Below, in pieces: positions 35,141 through 43,438 of a DNA stretch of 64,000 nt; within the stretch, counting starts at the first letter, position 1, and the number at the start of each line of letters is the position of its first letter. The position numbers were made by a program, and so were the translations under genes. The notes beneath the pieces are model-generated. The model searched no databases, had not been told where the DNA came from, and worked only from the letters and a program-made list of their open reading frames with translations. Origin of the DNA: Tanticharoenia sakaeratensis NBRC 103193 (GTDB lineage: Bacteria > Pseudomonadota > Alphaproteobacteria > Acetobacterales > Acetobacteraceae); assembly GCF_000963885.1 (NCBI RefSeq), contig NZ_BALE01000019.1:47871-111870 (forward strand), read 5' to 3'.

Positions 35141-35920
35141 TCAGAATGTTCCGGCGAAATCTCCGCCGTCGACCAGAAGGTTCTGGTTCGTCACAAAACC
35201 GGCGAGAGCACTGGCAAAATAGGCCACCGCCGCACTGATTTCCTCGACGGAACCGAACCGCCCTGCCGGATTTGCAGCCGCGCGCGCAGCCCGGATGTCC
35301 GCAACGTCGCGTCCCGATGCCGCCGCCAGAGATGCGATATGCGCATGTTGCGCATCGGAATCGATAATTCCGGGAAGGATGTTGTTGATGGTCACGCCAT
35401 GGCCGATCAGTTCACGCGCCATGCTTGCGCAATAGGCCGCGACACCCGTGCGCACAGCCGTGGACAGACCGAGCGGCGCATGTGGCGACTTCACGCTGCG
35501 CGACAGGATGTTGATGATCCGGCCATATCCCCGTTCCGCCATACCGGGCGCCTGCAGCCGGATCATTTCGACCGCCGGCAGGAGCATCAGATCAAACGCC
35601 GCCTGCCAGGCAGCCCGGTCCCACTCGGTGTAATGACCGGGCGACAGGCCGCCTCCATTATTGACGAGAATATCCGGCGCCGGACAGGCCTCGAAGGCCG
35701 CATGCCGGCCAGCCTCCGTTGTCAGATCGGCCGCGACCCAGGCGACGGGCGCATCGCGCAGGGCCGAGAGATCCTGCACCACCGCTGCCAGACCATCCGC
35801 GGATCGCGCGACCAGCACGACGGCCGCGCCTTCTTCATGCAGGCGTGCGGCGATGCCGCGCCCCATGCCCCGGCTCGCACCGCAGACCAGCGCACGGCGC
35901 CCTGCCAATCCGAGATCCAT
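35141..35920 (-). CDS. Atypical SDR oxidoreductase lacking YxxxK
   Basis: 259 residues with the N-terminal NAD(P) motif VCGASRGMGRGIAARL and NNGG at about residues 87-90, typical of classical short-chain dehydrogenases. Ser140 is in place, but the expected catalytic YxxxK, 13 residues later, reads S153-TAV-R157 (GLSTAVRTGVAAY). Some 3-oxoacyl-reductase-like SDRs share this LSxxxRxGV variant; their chemistry is poorly known. The ATG overlaps the racemase stop by one base. It may bind NAD(P) but use different catalysis. Confidence 0.78.
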   Translation of the reverse strand: MDLGLAGRRALVCGASRGMGRGIAARLHEEGAAVVLVARSADGLAAVVQDLSALRDAPVAWVAADLTTEAGRHAAFEACPAPDILVNNGGGLSPGHYTEWDRAAWQAAFDLMLLPAVEMIRLQAPGMAERGYGRIINILSRSVKSPHAPLGLSTAVRTGVAAYCASMARELIGHGVTINNILPGIIDSDAQHAHIASLAAASGRDVADIRAARAAANPAGRFGSVEEISAAVAYFASALAGFVTNQNLLVDGGDFAGTF

Positions 35921-36702
35921 CAGTCCTCCCCTTCCCGAACGAGATAGCGCGCATCGACATGAAACCGCCGTGGCACAAGCCCGGCCATGAAGAATGTCAC
36001 TGCGGAATAGATGTCATAGACCGGCAGTCCCGTTGCAGCCGCCACGGCCGCCGCATAAGGCGGCATATTGGTGCACTCCAGAACGATGGCGCCGACATCG
36101 GGATGGGTTGCCATCAGCCGCAAGGCCGCCTCCACGACATCGCGTTCGGCCTGATCGAGATCGAGTGTGGTCTTTTCCGCCCGGATCAGGACACGGAAGA
36201 ATTCATGACCTCCCTCGGTGCCTTCGATCGGCGTATCGGCAGGCGCACCGGCCGCCGCCAGATGGGCCGGCGTCAGCGCGGCCCGGCTGATGGTCACGAT
36301 GCCGACCCGCCGCCCGGGTGGGAGCATCGCCTGCACCCAGGGCACTTGCATCAGGGAAGATGCCAGGACCGGCACGCCGACCGCGGCTGCAAGTTCGGTC
36401 TGCAGGACCGCCAGGAACCCGCAGTTCGTGGTGATCGCGCGCACGCCTTCTGCGACCAGCGCGCGGGCTGCCTCCACGAAGGCAGGCAGAAACGCGCGGG
36501 GATCGCCGAGAACGATCTCTTCAGGGGTTGCCGAGCGCACGATCGAAAACCGCACCGGAAACGGCCACGTCTCGCCGTTTCCCATGTCTCCGGGAACGCG
36601 CGGAAAACGCGCATCGAGCATCAGGATTCCCAGAGGCGCGCCATAGACGGCATCGCCACCACGCGCGATGCGACGCACGACATTGCGGGGATCGGACGTC
36701 AT
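35920..36702 (-). CDS. Aspartate/glutamate racemase-family protein
   Basis: 260 residues. Two catalytic-type cysteines are visible: Cys94 in ITTNCGFLAV and Cys210 in IVLECTNMPPYA, as expected for a two-base cofactor-independent racemase or a related maleate/arylmalonate enzyme. GHDVGIVT-like RVGIVTISRAALT sits between them. The family includes Asp, Glu and hydantoin racemases and decarboxylases, so the exact reaction is open. It starts 31 bases after the aminotransferase stop and overlaps the SDR start. A D/L interconversion feeding the DadA-like dehydrogenase would fit the array. Confidence 0.78.
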   Translation of the reverse strand: MTSDPRNVVRRIARGGDAVYGAPLGILMLDARFPRVPGDMGNGETWPFPVRFSIVRSATPEEIVLGDPRAFLPAFVEAARALVAEGVRAITTNCGFLAVLQTELAAAVGVPVLASSLMQVPWVQAMLPPGRRVGIVTISRAALTPAHLAAAGAPADTPIEGTEGGHEFFRVLIRAEKTTLDLDQAERDVVEAALRLMATHPDVGAIVLECTNMPPYAAAVAAATGLPVYDIYSAVTFFMAGLVPRRFHVDARYLVREGED

Positions 36703-36732
36703 GGCAGAGCTCCTTCTCCGTGCAACACTGCC

Positions 36733-37962
36733 TTATTGCATCAGATGCGCAACACCCTTGGCCAGGCGATCCATGGCAGATATCAGCTCCGCTTCGGACG
36801 CCGCAAAAGACAGACGAACATATCCGGGCGCATCGAAACAATAGCCCGGGATGAGGGCCAGGTCCCATTTGTCGAGCAGGTAACGACAGAACGCAGCATC
36901 ATCCGTAATGCCCGCCTGCCGTGCACCGCCACTGCCCAGAAGCTCGGTACAATTGACGAAAGCATAGAAGGCCCCGCCGGGCGGAAAGCAGGTGAGACCC
37001 GGAATCGCACCGATGGCCGCAAGCACCAGATCACGCCGGGACTGAAAGGCCTCCCGCCGGGCAGCCACGACGTCGGGCGGCCCCGACAGGGCTGCAATCG
37101 CGGCGGCCTGGCTGATGGAACACGGGTTGGACGTGCTCTGGCTCTGGACGATCGCCATGCCGGCGATGAGCTCACGCGGTCCGGCGGCATAGCCAAGTCG
37201 CCAGCCCGTCATCGAGTAGGCTTTTGCCACGCCGTTGACGATGACCGTGCGTGCCCGAAGCTCGGGACATACGGAAACGATGCTGGGCGGCAGATCGCGA
37301 GCGAACGCGATGTGTTCATATATCTCGTCGCTGACGACGCCGACATGCGGGTGACGCGCGAGCACCTGGCCCAGTGCCGCCAGTTCTACCCTGGAATACA
37401 CGGCACCGGTCGGATTCGACGGCGAATTGATCATGAGCCAGCGGGTCTTCGGTGTGATCGCCTGCTCGAGCTGGTCCGGCGTCAGAACGAAGCCGCGACT
37501 TTCAGTGAGCGGAACCCGGACAGGGACGCCGCCGGCAATGCGAACCATGTCGAAATAGGATGTCCAGCACGGCGTCGGCACGATGACCTCGTCCCCCTCG
37601 TCGAGGGTCGCCATGAAGACATTGTGAATGACCTGCTTGGCACCTGCCCCGCAGGAGATTTCGCCGGCTTCGTAGTGCAGCCCGTTTTCACGTGCGAATT
37701 TCCCGACGATCGCACGCTTCAGGGCAGGCGTGCCGTCGAGTGCGGTATAACGGGTCTCGTTTTCGATGATCGCGCGGCATGCGGCGAGCTTGACGTGATC
37801 GGGTGTCGGAAAATCCGGCTCGCCTGCGGCCAGGATGATGATATCGCGCCCTTCCGCTCGGCGTTTCGCCGCTTCGGCCACGACACGAAGGATTTCCGAA
37901 ACTCCGATTTCCGCCAGGCGGCTCGCGCGCGCAATCGGGGAGTGCGTCTGCATGATGTCCAC
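36733..37962 (-). CDS. PLP-dependent class I/II aminotransferase
   Basis: 409 residues, fold type I aminotransferase of the AspB/AspC branch. PLP residues are visible: Lys247 (VNGVAKAYSMTGWRLGY) forming the Schiff base, Asn183 in SPSNPTG, Asp212 and Tyr215 in SDEIYEH, and Arg255. The end of the barrel has LSFAASEAEL. It starts the 11-gene array; ATG 37962 or 37953 are both possible. The divergent gene across 257 bases encodes a secreted FAD oxidoreductase. Substrate is inferred to be an amino acid imported by the ABC genes downstream. Confidence 0.88.
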   Translation of the reverse strand: MDIMQTHSPIARASRLAEIGVSEILRVVAEAAKRRAEGRDIIILAAGEPDFPTPDHVKLAACRAIIENETRYTALDGTPALKRAIVGKFARENGLHYEAGEISCGAGAKQVIHNVFMATLDEGDEVIVPTPCWTSYFDMVRIAGGVPVRVPLTESRGFVLTPDQLEQAITPKTRWLMINSPSNPTGAVYSRVELAALGQVLARHPHVGVVSDEIYEHIAFARDLPPSIVSVCPELRARTVIVNGVAKAYSMTGWRLGYAAGPRELIAGMAIVQSQSTSNPCSISQAAAIAALSGPPDVVAARREAFQSRRDLVLAAIGAIPGLTCFPPGGAFYAFVNCTELLGSGGARQAGITDDAAFCRYLLDKWDLALIPGYCFDAPGYVRLSFAASEAELISAMDRLAKGVAHLMQ

Positions 37963-38219
37963 CGGAAACTGAAGGCCTGCGGGCCGACAGGTCTGCTTCG
38001 TGCCTGCCGCCCCGGTTCCCCGTCTCTACGATGGGACGCGGTTCCCGACGATCCGGTATTTGTCCGGACTGAGCGAAACTCTGTCCGCCGATAAGAACCG
38101 AACGGAATATGACTGTCGTTACAGCGTGTTTGCGGATGGCGTTCCGCTTGCCACCGGCGCCCGCGCCTTTCATGATCGTTTCCAGAGCGACACGTCGAAC
38201 ACATCGGGAGATCAGGCAC

Positions 38220-39383
38220 ATGATCGGACGCAGACAGCTACTGGCCACGGGCGGGGCACTCGGGCTCTCCGCCATACCGAGACTCGGTCGCGCCCGGTCA
38301 CCGACGCGCGTGGTCGTCGTGGGTGCGGGCATCATCGGCGCATCCGTGGCCTACCACCTGCAATCCTATGGCGCCGCCGTCACCATCCTTGAAAAGTCGC
38401 AGCCTGCATCGGGGACGTCACGCAATTCATTCGCGTGGCTGAATGCGTTCAGCAAGACGCCGCAATCCTATTACATGCTCAATCTGATGGGTATTCTGGA
38501 CTGGCATCGCCTGCAGCAGGAAATCGGCCCGAAGCTCGAGATTCAGTGGGGTGGCGGCATCGCCTGGCATGGAACCGCACCGGGCGAGATTCAGAAGATG
38601 CGCGCGACACTCGCCCGCCTTCAGGAATGGGGCTACCCGATCGGCGAGATCGGGCGTGCCGATCTTCTGGGTCTGCTGCCGGGCGTGGATCCGGGTCCGT
38701 TCGGTGCCGCATGGCGGTCGAGCATCGACGGGACGTTCGATCCTGTCGCCACGACCCATACCCTGGTCGACGCCGCAACGACGAAGGGCGCCGTGTTGCG
38801 AACCGGCGTGTCGGTGACGGGCTTCGATATTCAGGACGGAAGGATCGCCGGCGTAAAGACCACGCAGGGCCTGGTCGCTGCCGATGCCGTCGTTCTGGCG
38901 ATGGGCAATGATGCGCCGCCCATTGCCGCCATGGCCGACATCAAGCTTCCGCTCAAGCGCTCGCGTGGCGTTCTCGCCCACACGGCACCGATGCCGCAGA
39001 TTTTTTCGCGGGTTGTCATGCCGCCGGATTGCGACATCAAGCAGAACCCGGACGGGCGGATCGTCACCGGTTCGAATTTCGGCGACAGCGGCGATCTCGC
39101 GCCGAGCCCTGAAGTCGGCCAGCGCTTTCTCGATCGACTGCATCAGTATTTTCCGAAAATGCCGAAGCCCAAGCTCGACTACATGACACTGGGCTACCGT
39201 GTCCTGCCGGTGGACGGACATCCGGTCGTCGGACGCGCAAGCGCGTTCGGCAATGTCCATGTCGCCTCCATGCACAGCGGCATGACGATGGCGCCCGTCA
39301 TCGGGCGCCTGCTCGCAATTGAGGTTCTCGATAACGTCGAGACCCCTTTCCTTGCGGATTATCGTCCCGGGCGCTTCGCCTGA
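38220..39383 (+). CDS. Tat-exported DAO-family FAD oxidoreductase
   Basis: 387 residues from the ATG at 38220 (GGGAG 15 bases upstream). An N-terminal twin-arginine-like signal (GRRQLLATGGALGLSAI) precedes the FAD motif VVVVGAGIIGASVAYHLQ. The C-terminal part has YRVLPVDGHPVVGRAS and MHSGMTMAPVIGR, typical of the DAO fold. Export of a D-amino-acid/amine oxidoreductase to the periplasm would allow direct coupling to the respiratory chain. It lies convergent to the AbrB-family gene and divergent from the aminotransferase. It may oxidise amines before uptake. Confidence 0.8.
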   Translation: MIGRRQLLATGGALGLSAIPRLGRARSPTRVVVVGAGIIGASVAYHLQSYGAAVTILEKSQPASGTSRNSFAWLNAFSKTPQSYYMLNLMGILDWHRLQQEIGPKLEIQWGGGIAWHGTAPGEIQKMRATLARLQEWGYPIGEIGRADLLGLLPGVDPGPFGAAWRSSIDGTFDPVATTHTLVDAATTKGAVLRTGVSVTGFDIQDGRIAGVKTTQGLVAADAVVLAMGNDAPPIAAMADIKLPLKRSRGVLAHTAPMPQIFSRVVMPPDCDIKQNPDGRIVTGSNFGDSGDLAPSPEVGQRFLDRLHQYFPKMPKPKLDYMTLGYRVLPVDGHPVVGRASAFGNVHVASMHSGMTMAPVIGRLLAIEVLDNVETPFLADYRPGRFA

Positions 39384-39504
39384 CGCCACAGGTCGCACAC
39401 CCGCGGGCCGCCTGAAAGGAATCGGCACACAGTTGCACCCTACGCGATGGCACAATCGAAAGAGCACTGCGTTTCAAACGTTTTCCGCGCTCTCCCGAGC
39501 CCCG

Positions 39505-40545
39505 TCAGGCAAGCCAGCGCGCAAAGAGACGCGCAAGGCCGGGTCCGGTAAACAGCACCAGAACGAACCGAACCGTCTGCATCGCCATGACGAAGGACAT
39601 GTTCACGTCCGGGCATGACGCCGCGATGATCGCGACCGTATCTTCCCCGCCCGGGCTGGTCGCCAGAAATGCCGTCAGTGGCGTGACGTGTTCCCATCGC
39701 ACCAGGATCGCCGCCATGATCCCGCTGACGGCCATCAGACATCCAATCGCCAGCAGGACGAACGGCATCGATTTCGCCGCGTGGCGTACGATGGCCGGTG
39801 TGAAGCGCAGGCCGATCCCCCAGCCAAGAATGGTATAGGCAACGATCAAAAGCCACGACGGCAGCGCGATGACCAGCATGCCGGTATCCTGCAGCGCCAC
39901 GCACAGGATTAATGGCAACATGAGCTGCGCCGCGGGCCGATGGAGGCGTCGTGCAATGGCGACGCCTACGGCGATAACCACGACGGTCTCGATCAGCGCT
40001 CGCCACGACCCGGCACCGCCATGCGTGACGGCTCCATTTGCCGCATGCCCCCAGAGACGGGCCACGACCGTCGCGCTGATCGCAACACACAACACGCGGG
40101 CATACTGCATGAACGCGACGAGCCGCATGTCACCGCCATATGCTTCGGACATCAGCGTCATGGCCGTCGCGGCCCCGGGCGAAGATCCCCACAGCGCCGT
40201 CGTGCCCGGCATCACGCCGAGCCTGGCAAGCACAAACCCGCTGCAGGTGGCGGCCACGATGACAAACAGGACGCCTGCGAGAAACAGCGGCCCCTCGTGA
40301 AAGACCTCCGTCAGGATGGCAGACGTCAGCACGCTCGCAATCAACGCCCCCAGCACGCCTTGCGCCAACGCGAACGGAACCTCCGGGATGCGGACGGACC
40401 GGCCGGACACGCTCATGACGATCCCTGCCAACATCGGCCCGATCAGGATCGATGCCGGCAGGCCCGCAAGCCGCAGCGGTGTCGTGAAAAGGACCGACAA
40501 ACCGAGCAACAGCGCCCAGCGTGCGGGTAATGGCAGTGGGGACAC
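39505..40545 (-). CDS. AbrB-family integral membrane protein
   Basis: 346 residues, GTG start at 40545, about nine to ten hydrophobic helices. Segments such as LPASILIGPMLAGIVMS and GSSPGAATAMTLMSEAYGGD match the AbrB (PF05145) membrane family, sometimes called ammonia monooxygenase-like without experimental support. The function is unknown; regulation of transport or efflux is a guess. Its start lies immediately beside the MFS stop (TAG at 40548-40546), so it belongs to the TonB receptor-monooxygenase operon as last gene. Confidence 0.78.
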   Translation of the reverse strand: MSPLPLPARWALLLGLSVLFTTPLRLAGLPASILIGPMLAGIVMSVSGRSVRIPEVPFALAQGVLGALIASVLTSAILTEVFHEGPLFLAGVLFVIVAATCSGFVLARLGVMPGTTALWGSSPGAATAMTLMSEAYGGDMRLVAFMQYARVLCVAISATVVARLWGHAANGAVTHGGAGSWRALIETVVVIAVGVAIARRLHRPAAQLMLPLILCVALQDTGMLVIALPSWLLIVAYTILGWGIGLRFTPAIVRHAAKSMPFVLLAIGCLMAVSGIMAAILVRWEHVTPLTAFLATSPGGEDTVAIIAASCPDVNMSFVMAMQTVRFVLVLFTGPGLARLFARWLA

Positions 40546-41853
40546 CTAACCCAACAGGTCGGTCGTCGGCATCGGGCCGAAGGCGGCCCGGCGTGCCGTG
40601 GGCTCACGCGCGATCGTGATGGCACCCAGGAATCCGAGACTGACCGCACCCAGCACGAACATGGCCGGCGCCATGGGAGATGCGGTCCAGCGCCACAGGA
40701 GCGTCACGACCAGCTGGGCTGTCCCGCCGACGATCATGACGGAGATGTTGTGCACGGCGGACAGGGTGGTCGTCCGCAGACGGGGCGCGAAGAGATCGAC
40801 GAGGACGGTGCAGTAGCTTCCGAGAAACAGGCCGATGACGATCGACATTCCGAACTGCACGACTTCGAGCCGTGTCAGCGAGGGCGCCGCGGACAGCCAT
40901 GCATAGGCGGGCCAGATCGACAGGAGGTAAACGGCGAGCACGGTGGCCAGCAGACGTCGGCCGCCCCAGACATCGGCGAGCAGACCGCCGACCGGCACGA
41001 TGAGCATCAGGATGAAGGCCGCCGGGATCTGTGCGAAATAGACGGCCGCAATCGGAAGATGCAGCATCATCGTCGCGTAGGTCACGACATATCCGTACAG
41101 GATGTAGACCGATGCGGAGCTGGTGCCGATGAGCCCGAATGCCGCAACGGCGCGCACCCACTGTCTGCCCACGCTGTGCGCGATGTCGGTGAATGCCGCG
41201 CGTTCCGTGGGGCGTGCATCATGCGGGGCACGCATCATTCCGCGCCGCATGATCATCACCGCGGGCACGATCGAAAGCCCGACGGCAAATGGAATGCGCC
41301 AGCCGAACGCATCGATCTGCGCAGGGGTCAGCGTGCGCGTGACCGCATATCCGACCGCGCCGCCCAGCAGGAGGGCCGCGATCTGGCCGACCATCTGCCA
41401 GGAGCCATAAAACCCGCGTCGGGCATGGGGAGCCGCCGTGACGAGCACGATCGTGGACGTCGCGAATTCCGCACCTGCCGAAAAGCCTTGGCACAGTCTC
41501 GCAATCGCCAGCAGACCGGCGCCGAACAATCCGGCATGGGCGTAATCGGGCGCACAGGCAATCAGCAGCATCGACAGGGCCATGAGCCCCATGCCCAGCA
41601 TCAGTCCCCGTCCCGGACCATGCCGCTCGGCATAACGACCGATCAGAAGGCCGCCGAGCGGTCGGGTCAGGAAGCCGATGCCGAACAGGGCGCTGACGAA
41701 CAGGATGCCATTCTGTGGATTACGGAAAAAGACGCGACTGACGATCGGCCCCAGCGACGCGAAGACCGTGAAGTCGTACCATTCCAGCGCATTGCCCGCG
41801 ACGGCGCCTGCGACCGTGGACCATGCCACGCGATTTTCCCGCACGGCACTCAT
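40546..41853 (-). CDS. MHS-family MFS symporter
   Basis: 435 residues from ATG 41853, which overlaps the upstream stop as ATGA. The first helix region AGNALEWYDFTVFASLGPI and the following RPLGGLLIGRYAERHG are hallmarks of the metabolite:H+ symporter (MHS) branch with ProP, ShiA and KgtP. Those members import osmolytes, shikimate or organic acids by proton symport. It likely imports the operon substrate or product across the inner membrane, after the TonB receptor at the outer membrane. Confidence 0.85.
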   Translation of the reverse strand: MSAVRENRVAWSTVAGAVAGNALEWYDFTVFASLGPIVSRVFFRNPQNGILFVSALFGIGFLTRPLGGLLIGRYAERHGPGRGLMLGMGLMALSMLLIACAPDYAHAGLFGAGLLAIARLCQGFSAGAEFATSTIVLVTAAPHARRGFYGSWQMVGQIAALLLGGAVGYAVTRTLTPAQIDAFGWRIPFAVGLSIVPAVMIMRRGMMRAPHDARPTERAAFTDIAHSVGRQWVRAVAAFGLIGTSSASVYILYGYVVTYATMMLHLPIAAVYFAQIPAAFILMLIVPVGGLLADVWGGRRLLATVLAVYLLSIWPAYAWLSAAPSLTRLEVVQFGMSIVIGLFLGSYCTVLVDLFAPRLRTTTLSAVHNISVMIVGGTAQLVVTLLWRWTASPMAPAMFVLGAVSLGFLGAITIAREPTARRAAFGPMPTTDLLG

Positions 41854-43004
41854 CCGGCCGGCTGGGGCATGGCGTGTGTCGCGCTTCGCGAAGGCTGTGC
41901 GAACCGATCGGGCGAAAACGCGGCAATCGGATGGGTCATGTCCCGCTCCGCTGCGAGATCGGCCGCAATTCGGCCGGTCAGTGGCGCGAGTTCGAACCCG
42001 TGCCCTGAAAATCCGCAGAGATACACAAGATCCGGCGCGCGCGAAGAGCGGCCGATGACCGGAATTTCGTCTGGCATGATGGCCTCGATTCCTGCCCAGG
42101 CATGGACGATCGCCGCATGGCGGATCGCAGGAAAAAGGTCCCGCGCCGTTCGCGCCGATGCTGCCAGCCGGGCTATGTCCAGACGCACGCGGCCGGTATG
42201 GAGATCGGCAATGCCCTTGGGCCCTCCTCCGATCATGACATGGCCCTGCGCCGTCTGCTTGAATGACAGCGGGCGCGACGTCGCGCCCGCAACCTGCGTG
42301 ATGAACGGTGGCAACGCTTCCGTCAGCATCATCATCAGGGCATTGAACCCCAGCGGAAATTCGTCGCCGAACAGACGCGCGGTCCGCCGCCCCCATGCGC
42401 CTGCCGCATTCACCACGGCCCGCGTCCGGACATCGGACCCGTCCGAAAGCCTGAGCTTCCACAAATTCTTTACATGATCCGCCCCCACCACGGCCCACCC
42501 CTCGCGGATGTCCGCGCCCGCTTTCATGGCAGCCCGCCCGAAGGCACGGGTCGTCCGATAGGGTTCGGCATAGCCGTCACGAGCCGCTACGAGACCGCCC
42601 GCGACTGACGGATCCGCACCGGGCACAAGCGCACGGATCGACGGCCCGTCATGCAGAACCTCATGCTCGAAGCCATGCGCGCGCAGAAGAGCGACGCGCT
42701 GCTCGAGGATGCGCATGTCATCCGGGGTTTCGGCGAGCTTGACCTGTCCGGAGGCAACGAAACCGCAATCATCGCCGATGAGTTTGTCGAGCTGCGTCCA
42801 GAGATCGAGCGCGTCCAGTGCAAGCGGCACTTCCGGGAGTGCGCGGCCGAGCGTGCGAACGCCGCCGGCCGAAAATCCGGACGCGTGACGACCGATCCGG
42901 TCGCGCTCGAGCACCAGAACACGCGCGCCTTCCCGCGCGCTCCAGAAGGCGGTGGAAAGCCCCTGCAGACCACCGCCGATCACGACCAGATCGTATGGCT
43001 TCAT
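41850..43004 (-). CDS. DAO-family FAD oxidoreductase (sarcosine oxidase-like)
   Basis: 384 residues: FAD motif YDLVVIGGGLQGLSTAFWSAREG at the N-terminus, then GRHASGFSAGGVRTLGR, and the C-terminal IEAIMPDEIPVIGRSSRAPDLV. This fits the glycine/D-amino-acid oxidase group with sarcosine oxidase beta-like enzymes, which oxidise secondary amines. The ATG overlaps the small unknown gene by four bases (ATGA), with AGGAAG upstream, and its stop overlaps the MHS symporter start. The LLM monooxygenase two genes earlier suggests sequential oxidation of an N-containing compound. Confidence 0.82.
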   Translation of the reverse strand: MKPYDLVVIGGGLQGLSTAFWSAREGARVLVLERDRIGRHASGFSAGGVRTLGRALPEVPLALDALDLWTQLDKLIGDDCGFVASGQVKLAETPDDMRILEQRVALLRAHGFEHEVLHDGPSIRALVPGADPSVAGGLVAARDGYAEPYRTTRAFGRAAMKAGADIREGWAVVGADHVKNLWKLRLSDGSDVRTRAVVNAAGAWGRRTARLFGDEFPLGFNALMMMLTEALPPFITQVAGATSRPLSFKQTAQGHVMIGGGPKGIADLHTGRVRLDIARLAASARTARDLFPAIRHAAIVHAWAGIEAIMPDEIPVIGRSSRAPDLVYLCGFSGHGFELAPLTGRIAADLAAERDMTHPIAAFSPDRFAQPSRSATHAMPQPAG

Positions 43005-43438
43005 GGTTCTTCCTGCCGCGGCCGGGGCGGTGGCTGGCCTGTCCCGTATGCGGCAAGCCGGGCCACGGGAATGGCGCGCAGGAACGCGACCGGGCCAATT
43101 TCCTGCCCCTGTGCCAGCAGCTGCGCATCGCGCTCCGGTGTCGCCGGACTGTCGAGCAGGGACGCAAGGCCAAACGGGTCGATCCGTTCCGCAATCGGCG
43201 CCTCGGTCGTATCCTGTACCAGACCTATTGCCTGGCGCAGACGCAGGGCGGTTTCCGGCAGATCGACATGATCGCAGGTCAGTTCCACGATCCCGTCAGG
43301 CTCCGAGATCCACACAGCGCCCGGTTCCGCATGCCAGATCGTGTTCAGCGCCACGATCGCCACGTCCCCGTCGCGCGCCGGCGCTGTGTCCTCGGTGCAG
43401 ACGATAATCCGCGTATAGTGGCGCCGCAGCGCGCTCAC
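43001..43438 (-). CDS. Unknown 145-residue protein coupled to LLM monooxygenase
   Basis: 145 residues from a GTG at 43438 that overlaps the monooxygenase stop (GTGA); its own stop overlaps the FAD oxidoreductase start (ATGA). No signal peptide or transmembrane segment is seen. It contains the segments TRIIVCTEDTAPARDGDV, AVWISEPDGIVELTCDH, IAERIDPFGLASLLDS and a Pro/Arg-rich end. I do not recognise any family. The tight coupling on both sides suggests it forms a complex with, or supports, the flavin enzymes. An in-frame ATG further upstream lies inside the monooxygenase gene and is rejected. Confidence 0.65.
   Translation of the reverse strand: MSALRRHYTRIIVCTEDTAPARDGDVAIVALNTIWHAEPGAVWISEPDGIVELTCDHVDLPETALRLRQAIGLVQDTTEAPIAERIDPFGLASLLDSPATPERDAQLLAQGQEIGPVAFLRAIPVARLAAYGTGQPPPRPRQEEP

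Noticed and set aside
35719..38094. 791-codon plus-strand open frame opposite the aminotransferase and racemase genes
   Set aside because: Arg/His-rich shadow translation without domain motifs. The minus-strand genes are well supported.
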